64,000 bases of DNA, taken from Cepaea nemoralis. Lineage: Eukaryota > Mollusca > Gastropoda > Stylommatophora > Helicidae. Location: positions 256,473-320,472 of the forward strand of contig JACEFZ010011666.1 of assembly GCA_014155875.1 (NCBI GenBank). Direction: 5' to 3'. Below the pieces are notes generated by a model, which worked only from the letters and a program-made list of their open reading frames with translations, did not search any database and had not been told where the DNA came from. Position numbers and translations under genes: made by a program. Below, piece by piece: positions 59,204 through 64,000 of this stretch (positions are counted from its first letter, which is position 1; every line of letters begins with the position of its first letter).

Positions 59204-59650
59204 TTGAAACATTTTGTCATTGTTCCATCTACCTTTCGTATACCTAACCCGAAACTCACTTATTTCTTACGCACAGATATGAGTGCCATATCCAGATCTG
59301 GAATCATAGGTCAGTTCAACGACGGGACGTTCCACCCCGTAGCTCGCAACATCACTTTTGCTGAAGGAAGATACTCAGCATCAGAAATGAAAGGCCTGAG
59401 TTTGATCTATTGTGTGAGAAAGTTTCATCGCTTCTTGGCAGGAGCACAGTTTGTAATCCAAGCCGATAACTCTCCATTGTCTGTGATGCAATCTGGCAAT
59501 CTGAATTAACAGGTGGGATTTAATTCTCCAAAATTATACGTTTACCATCCAACATTTAAAAGGGAGATTAAATACGATTGCAGACATTTTAAGTCGTCCT
59601 TCATCCATTCAAATACCTGAGTTACAGGAAGGAAGCGACCATACACCACC
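59204..59650 (+). pseudogene. RNase H domain of E1b
   Basis: The frame 59204-59509 has FLRTDMSAISRSG (catalytic aspartate about residue 25), HPVARN, RYSASEMKGLSLIY (catalytic glutamate about 69) and FVIQADNSPL (third aspartate about 91). After a one-base shift the end continues to 59650 with HLKGRLNTIADILSRP, the usual ADxLSR close of gypsy RNase H. The polyprotein then ends; no further coding region follows before the 3' LTR. Confidence 0.88.
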
Positions 59651-61810
59651 AGAAACATTGACACTGTAATGTTAAATAACCAAGTACCATGTGTGGTGAA
59701 TAAGACATATCGTAAGTGCGTTATTATCGCCTGATACTTCACTTGTGTGAATAGAACAGTGCTATAGAAGTGTAATGAACGTACGCAAAACTAACATGCG
59801 CTGAGACACACGTAATTTAGATTATGGCAACTAACGCCAATAGGACAGCGAACCCAGCTTATACCTGATCTAGAGAAGTTGTGGACCAACGCTAACTGCG
59901 AATTGATGGCAGAAGTTATGAACCAACATCATAGTAAGACCCCGAAAGAAAAGAACGGATGTGAACCAACGTCACAATATAGTAAGGCTAGACCCCGAAT
60001 TGAATGTATTGAATCAACGATTAGACCCCGAATGACAATACAGGGTTAGCTATGGACCTACATGATGTGGTAAGCAACTATATTAATACACTATCCTTCA
60101 AGAAGAGCTTTAAAGACTTTGGTGTAATGAACTATGTTAGTATAGTCTACAAAGAGATTTGCTCTAGCTTCACAACGCAGAGGAGGACGTCAACTTAGTG
60201 TAATTAGATATAGAAATATAACTGTGATATATGTACATTATTATTTTATTTACAATATCTATAACTTCATTTTTCTATTATTTATTCTATTGCAAATTAT
60301 GTAAACGCATATATAACTTTACTTTCTCATTTGCTTAGTTAGAAATCACCATCATTTAATTAATAATCCATTTATTAAAACATCCATTTTAGAAATACAT
60401 TTATTAGATCCTATATTAGTTAAGTTACTTATAATCATAATCATTTATGCATCCATTTAGTTAATATATCATTTCAAAACCAATGCCAATCATTTAGGAA
60501 TTAATATCATCTTTGTCACAAGTAACATTTAAGGTAATTAACCCATTTCGCTTAAATGAAAGTAGTAGTAAATTATTTCCCTTGAAGGTAATTTAGGTCA
60601 GCACACCAAAGTATGGAAGTTACTATGTCAGGATCGGTAACGAACCATCCTTATAACAATGTATATTTATGTACAGACATGACGTGTGCAAACAAAACGC
60701 ACAGTCATTTGGCGTGATTACTGTGATAATTCAGCCAATCATTTAATGTATATATATTGCTTATGTATGTCATATTATGAACCATATTTTAATGACGAGA
60801 GAATGATTGAGTGAAAGAAAAGTATGAAAGGGAATGAAAGATGAATGAAAGAAGAGAAAATGCGGAGAGAGAATGCGGAAACTTAGTAAACATTGAAAGA
60901 AAGAGAGCGAGAGTGAAAGACAGCGGAAATATTTTTTCCACCGCTGGAAAGGTCTTATTTAACTTGTCTGTGTCATGTGTGTTTCCAAGGTGTTGTCAAA
61001 GGTTTTATATGTGTTACAGCAACACTTTAGCAGAGTATAGAGAGAACCTACTTTGAGCTTCAGAAAACGGAGTTGTGGTCACAAACAAAAATAACGAACG
61101 TTTGTAACCACAATAAACCGATTTGCGGCGCTCGAAGGAACACACACATTTAGTACACTAACGCATACACATGTTAGAGAATTAAGTACACTGTAGTTTA
61201 TTAGAAAACACGCAAACAAACAGGAAAACGAACATATAAAAGTTGCACACATCAATTAATTCAAAGAACAATAACTCGAAATTCAGGGGACACAATAAAT
61301 AATCAGAAACCTAAAGGTAACAGTGAACATAGCTTTTTCACATGCGGAAGCGAGAAGGTGAACAGTAGAGCTATGTGTATAGAGTTGGAGGGGATATTGA
61401 TGGGAACATGAACACTTAGTGCTCATGTGTTGTACTCATAACAGAGTCAACTAGAGTGTGGGTTGTCATTTTCGGGCAATATGAGGAACAGGTCAAGACA
61501 AAAGTCAATGGGTGGAAGTCAAGAGACATAGGGTCTAACGACAGAAGCCAGGACGTAAGTCATAAGACAACGGTTTCCGGTTCACTACCAATCCTTGATA
61601 TATCTAGAGATCCAACTATACTGAAACATGGGCTACTAAATCAGCCAAGTGAAAAGATAGAACACTGTGAATGAAGGTAGAAGATATTGTTCTATCCCCA
61701 AACTAGAAAGTTCTATACTTATTGGAGAGCTGACAAAATTGGGGACAACCAATTTTTCTTTTGGAACCAAGAAGTGTTACAAAGATAAGAAAGGGGAAGT
61801 AACACTTCGC
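59651..61810 (+). other. Long 3' untranslated region of E1b
   Basis: About 2.2 kb with no supported gene. It contains copies of an AGACCCCGAA motif (about 59938, 59992, 60023) that is also found next to the primer site (55117). Short frames at 60841-61056 and 61456-61674 have no domain; no envelope-like features (signal peptide, transmembrane segment) were seen. Confidence 0.55.
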
Positions 61811-61824
61811 GAAGAGGAGGGGGA
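61811..61824 (+). promoter_or_regulatory. Polypurine tract of E1b
   Basis: GAAGAGGAGGGGGA, three bases before the 3' LTR; used to prime the plus strand. Confidence 0.8.
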
Positions 61825-61827
61825 CCC

Positions 61828-62424
61828 TGTCAGCATCCCCAATAAGCCCTTACAGGAGTAAGGAGTTAACACTAGGCTAGTAGAGAGACACCCAGACAGG
61901 GAAGACACCGACTGCTATTAATACCTCGCAGGGAGACACATTTGTATCAGACCAGAGGGCAAAGAGTACGGATGAGCGAGGGCTTTCCCCAAGCAATTGG
62001 GTTGCTGGTAACCGTGATATGTCAGGTTACTCAAACTCACCAGCCAGCGTGCTGGCCAGTCCAGGCACGCAATAGTAGCAACTGCACGGAGGGAAAAAGG
62101 GCCCGTGCTGGTCCACGCTATGTGTAGCGGGACAGACTGACTGGAGACGGTAGAGAGGTCGGACGTATCCTTGACCAATACGATAGCTTTCTATGCCATA
62201 GGCAAACTTAGGGCTATATCATTTAGATTGTGTAATGCTAGCATCACCTATCATCACGTTGATATATTCATATTGTGTAACCATGATGAAGCCTAATGCT
62301 TGTAGAGCCATTCACATGTCGGCTCTGAATAAATTGCATTCCTTTCGCAAATGTCATGAATTGTTATTTCGTGCAGTGCGAAAGTAGCGGAGTCTTGAAA
62401 GCTGCAGCGCACAGGTCGCTGACA
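61828..62424 (+). repeat. 3' LTR of E1b
   Basis: Same 597-bp sequence as 54515-55111 with no difference found by eye; followed by the target duplication TAGAC. Confidence 0.95.
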
Positions 62425-62429
62425 TAGAC

Positions 62430-63059
62430 ACTTGGGAGTAAATAATATTTTTGATGCTGTAGATAGCAGCGTAAAAAGTTACCATAATAAGTAGTACTGT
62501 AGGAGATATAATTATTGTAGACTTTATTACATAAAGTCTCAAATGCCATAGGGGGGTAAAGGAGTGTGTGGTTTAGGTGAGTGCGGTTTTTGTGTGGAAG
62601 AGTTCTACTTCTTTGAATCTCCGGTGCGCACCGATTCTTTGTCTTTCTATCATGTGCGAGTGTTCTCAGGTTGATTGAAAGTAGAGAATTAGTAAGTAAT
62701 GTTGGTGATGACAATAGGGAGTTGGTATAAGAAGAGTACAGTGTTTGAAATTTTAAGCGGATTGCTTATGAAGAGGAGAAGGAGTGTTTATTTCAAAAAG
62801 GTAACCATATGTATTATGATGTATTGCATGAAGTTGAGATTTAAATGTTATTGAGGATATGTAAATAATGTGTGTTATGTTTGGAGAGTTCATAGTCGGT
62901 TACTATATTGCAGGGGAAAGAGTATTGTTTTACTTAAAATAAAGTTGGTTTGGGGAAGATTAGAGGAGTTATGGGAGGTAAGGAAAGAGAGGGAATAGAG
63001 TAAGGGGATTGGGAGTAAAGACTTTTTAAGGGGAAAAGTCTTTAGAACACATAGGAAGG
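62430..63059 (+). other. E2 interior, right part
   Basis: Continues E2 after the nested element. Non-coding, purine-rich; a short purine run AGGAAGG precedes the 3' LTR and may be the polypurine tract. Confidence 0.5.
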
Positions 63060-63299
63060 TGTAGCAGAATGTGGGTACTAGGTGGGCAAAGCTACAGCAC
63101 GCTTGAGCATCAGGATGGAATGGGAAGAAAGATGCTCAAGTCGTGACGTAGTTTGTTGTTAGGAGGCAGTCAACATCTGGGCTTGAAAGAGAGAAGACGC
63201 CATGTTGTAAGAAGATTGATCAAGCTGTCATCTATGTGCAATAAAGATAATTTGTATTCGCCCAAGACTTGTTAGTCCTCTATACTTCATACCGTTATA
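63060..63299 (+). repeat. 3' LTR of E2
   Basis: 240 bp; differs from 48689-48928 at four visible positions (T/C, C/A, A/G, C/T). Confidence 0.9.
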
Positions 63300-63301
63300 A
63301 T

Positions 63302-63510
63302 ATATACATACACACCCACGCACCCACGCACCCACACACCCACGCGCGCGCACGCACGCACGCACGCACATACATACACACACATACATACATACATACA
63401 TACATGCATACATAAATACATACGCACGCACGCACGCACCCACACACACACGCACACACGCACACACATTCACACATTCACACACATTCACACACACACA
63501 CACACACACA
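63302..63510 (+). repeat. (CATA)/(CACG)/(CA)n microsatellite
   Basis: Right flank of E2; likely the continuation of the array at 47775-48688 before E2 inserted. Cysteine-valine rich frames here are artefacts. Confidence 0.93.
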
Positions 63511-64000
63511 TGCATAACAGAGCTCCATCTCTGTTAGAGATAGTTAGTGGGAAATAGAAAAGGGTTTGGGAAATGGCGCACCCGTGAGCACTATTGAAAG
63601 GGGGGTTGTTAGGTAAGCTCACGGGTGACGTCAAGGATAAACAGTTCGAACTCAGCCTGTGATCGGTCAAGGTGTGTTTTCATGAAGTTATACTAATTTG
63701 TATATCTGGATAATAAACCCCATTTACACTTGACCAGGGCTTTGGTGTCATCACTTGTGATTGCATTTCACCTATTCGCTCCGTTACAGGGAGTGAAATG
63801 GTGCCGTGACCAGGATTCGAGTTGTCGCGGACACAAGTAGAAGTCATCATTACAAGGCAGAACGATAGATGATGTCTGGAAACTTGAAGTCGTGTTACTA
63901 AGAACTCAACCAAAACGGAATCGGCAAGTCTTTACGATGGAGCTGGCTGATGTTCGTTAAAACTTGATACCGCCCACAAAGTACAATTTTTCTGAAGGTG
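63511..64000 (+). mobile_element. LTR retrotransposon E3, 5' end only
   Basis: A putative 278-bp LTR (63511-63788, TGCATAACAGAG ... TCCGTTACA) with poly-A signal AATAAA at 63712-63717, followed by a primer site and untranslated leader that run off the window. Different from E1 and E2 by LTR sequence, but its primer site resembles that of E2. Confidence 0.65.
63799..63814 (+). promoter_or_regulatory. Primer-binding site of E3
   Basis: TGGTGCCGTGACCAGG, ten bases after the LTR end, a form often seen in invertebrate Ty3/gypsy elements by general knowledge. Confidence 0.7.

Larger units (their letters stand above)
54515..62424 (+). mobile_element. Ty3/gypsy-type LTR retrotransposon E1b, Gmr1-like gene order, internally deleted
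   Basis: Two 597-bp LTRs that show no difference by eye, flanked by TAGAC (54510-54514 and 62425-62429). Primer site at 55127, polypurine tract at 61811. Interior order is gag, protease, integrase, RT remnant, RNase H. The integrase has lost two of three catalytic acidic residues and RT has lost its palm through deletions, and frameshifts cut gag-pro. It must have been mobilised by a complete relative. It sits inside E2. Confidence 0.93.

Noticed and set aside
63300..63510. Cys-Val rich minus frames
   Set aside because: Translation of CA/CACG repeats.

Overview
The window is animal (metazoan) nuclear DNA, most likely from an invertebrate, possibly a mollusc or other marine lophotrochozoan (low confidence at that level). 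The reasons are long gene-poor stretches with spliceosomal exon signals (ag|...|gt), many non-LTR retrotransposons of several families, Ty3/gypsy-type LTR elements, mariner and hAT relics, a tRNA-derived SINE and very abundant microsatellites. There is no bacterial-style gene layout.

Host gene. One signal is not explained by transposons: a + strand series of short exons at 6661-6786, 11678-11797, 20228-20347, 29164-29286, 36342-36461 and 46371-46490, plus a decayed one near 34121-34227. Each is 120-126 bp, starts after an acceptor ag, ends at a donor gt, is phase 1 at both ends, and encodes one module with four cysteines spaced C-x5-C-x10/11-C-x4-C followed by a 15-19 residue tail without cysteine. 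Flanking intron sequence is also shared between several units. This looks like one gene of at least 40 kb built by tandem duplication of exon-plus-intron units, giving a repeated cysteine-rich, probably extracellular protein. I do not recognise the family; the spacing only loosely recalls von Willebrand C type modules.

Repeats, left to right. 1-3479 holds the 5' half of a Ty3/gypsy-like element on the minus strand (E1a). 3480-6612 is a mosaic of two LINEs (families A and B, minus). 6928-7935 and 44913-45895 are inverted copies of an unclassified 1-kb repeat. 9402-9789 and 10861-11332 are two short hAT-like elements. 11946-15760 is LINE family C interrupted by a truncated copy of itself. 20536-21484 is an RNase H-bearing LINE-I fragment. 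22720-25320 is decayed LINE D. 27585-28338 is a deleted mariner. 30571-33195, 35180-35967 and 41236-41895 are LINE B copies. 36807-37062 is a tRNA-type SINE. 37205-40187 is a three-level nest of LINE insertions with a nearly intact RT plus RNase H. 41950-44800 is the longest LINE A copy. A degenerate minisatellite covers much of 34660-41235.

Right end. From 48689 to 63299 an LTR element (E2, 240-bp LTRs) sits inside a tetranucleotide repeat array. E2 carries inside it a younger LTR element (E1b, 54515-62424, 597-bp LTRs that look identical, target duplication TAGAC). E1b shows the order gag, protease, integrase, reverse transcriptase, RNase H, which is the unusual Gmr1-like order rather than the normal Ty3/gypsy order. 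E1b is internally deleted and frameshifted. A third LTR element (E3) starts at about 63511 and runs off the window.

No rRNA, tRNA gene, CRISPR array or ordinary housekeeping gene was seen. Element family names are judged from motifs read by eye, without database searches.
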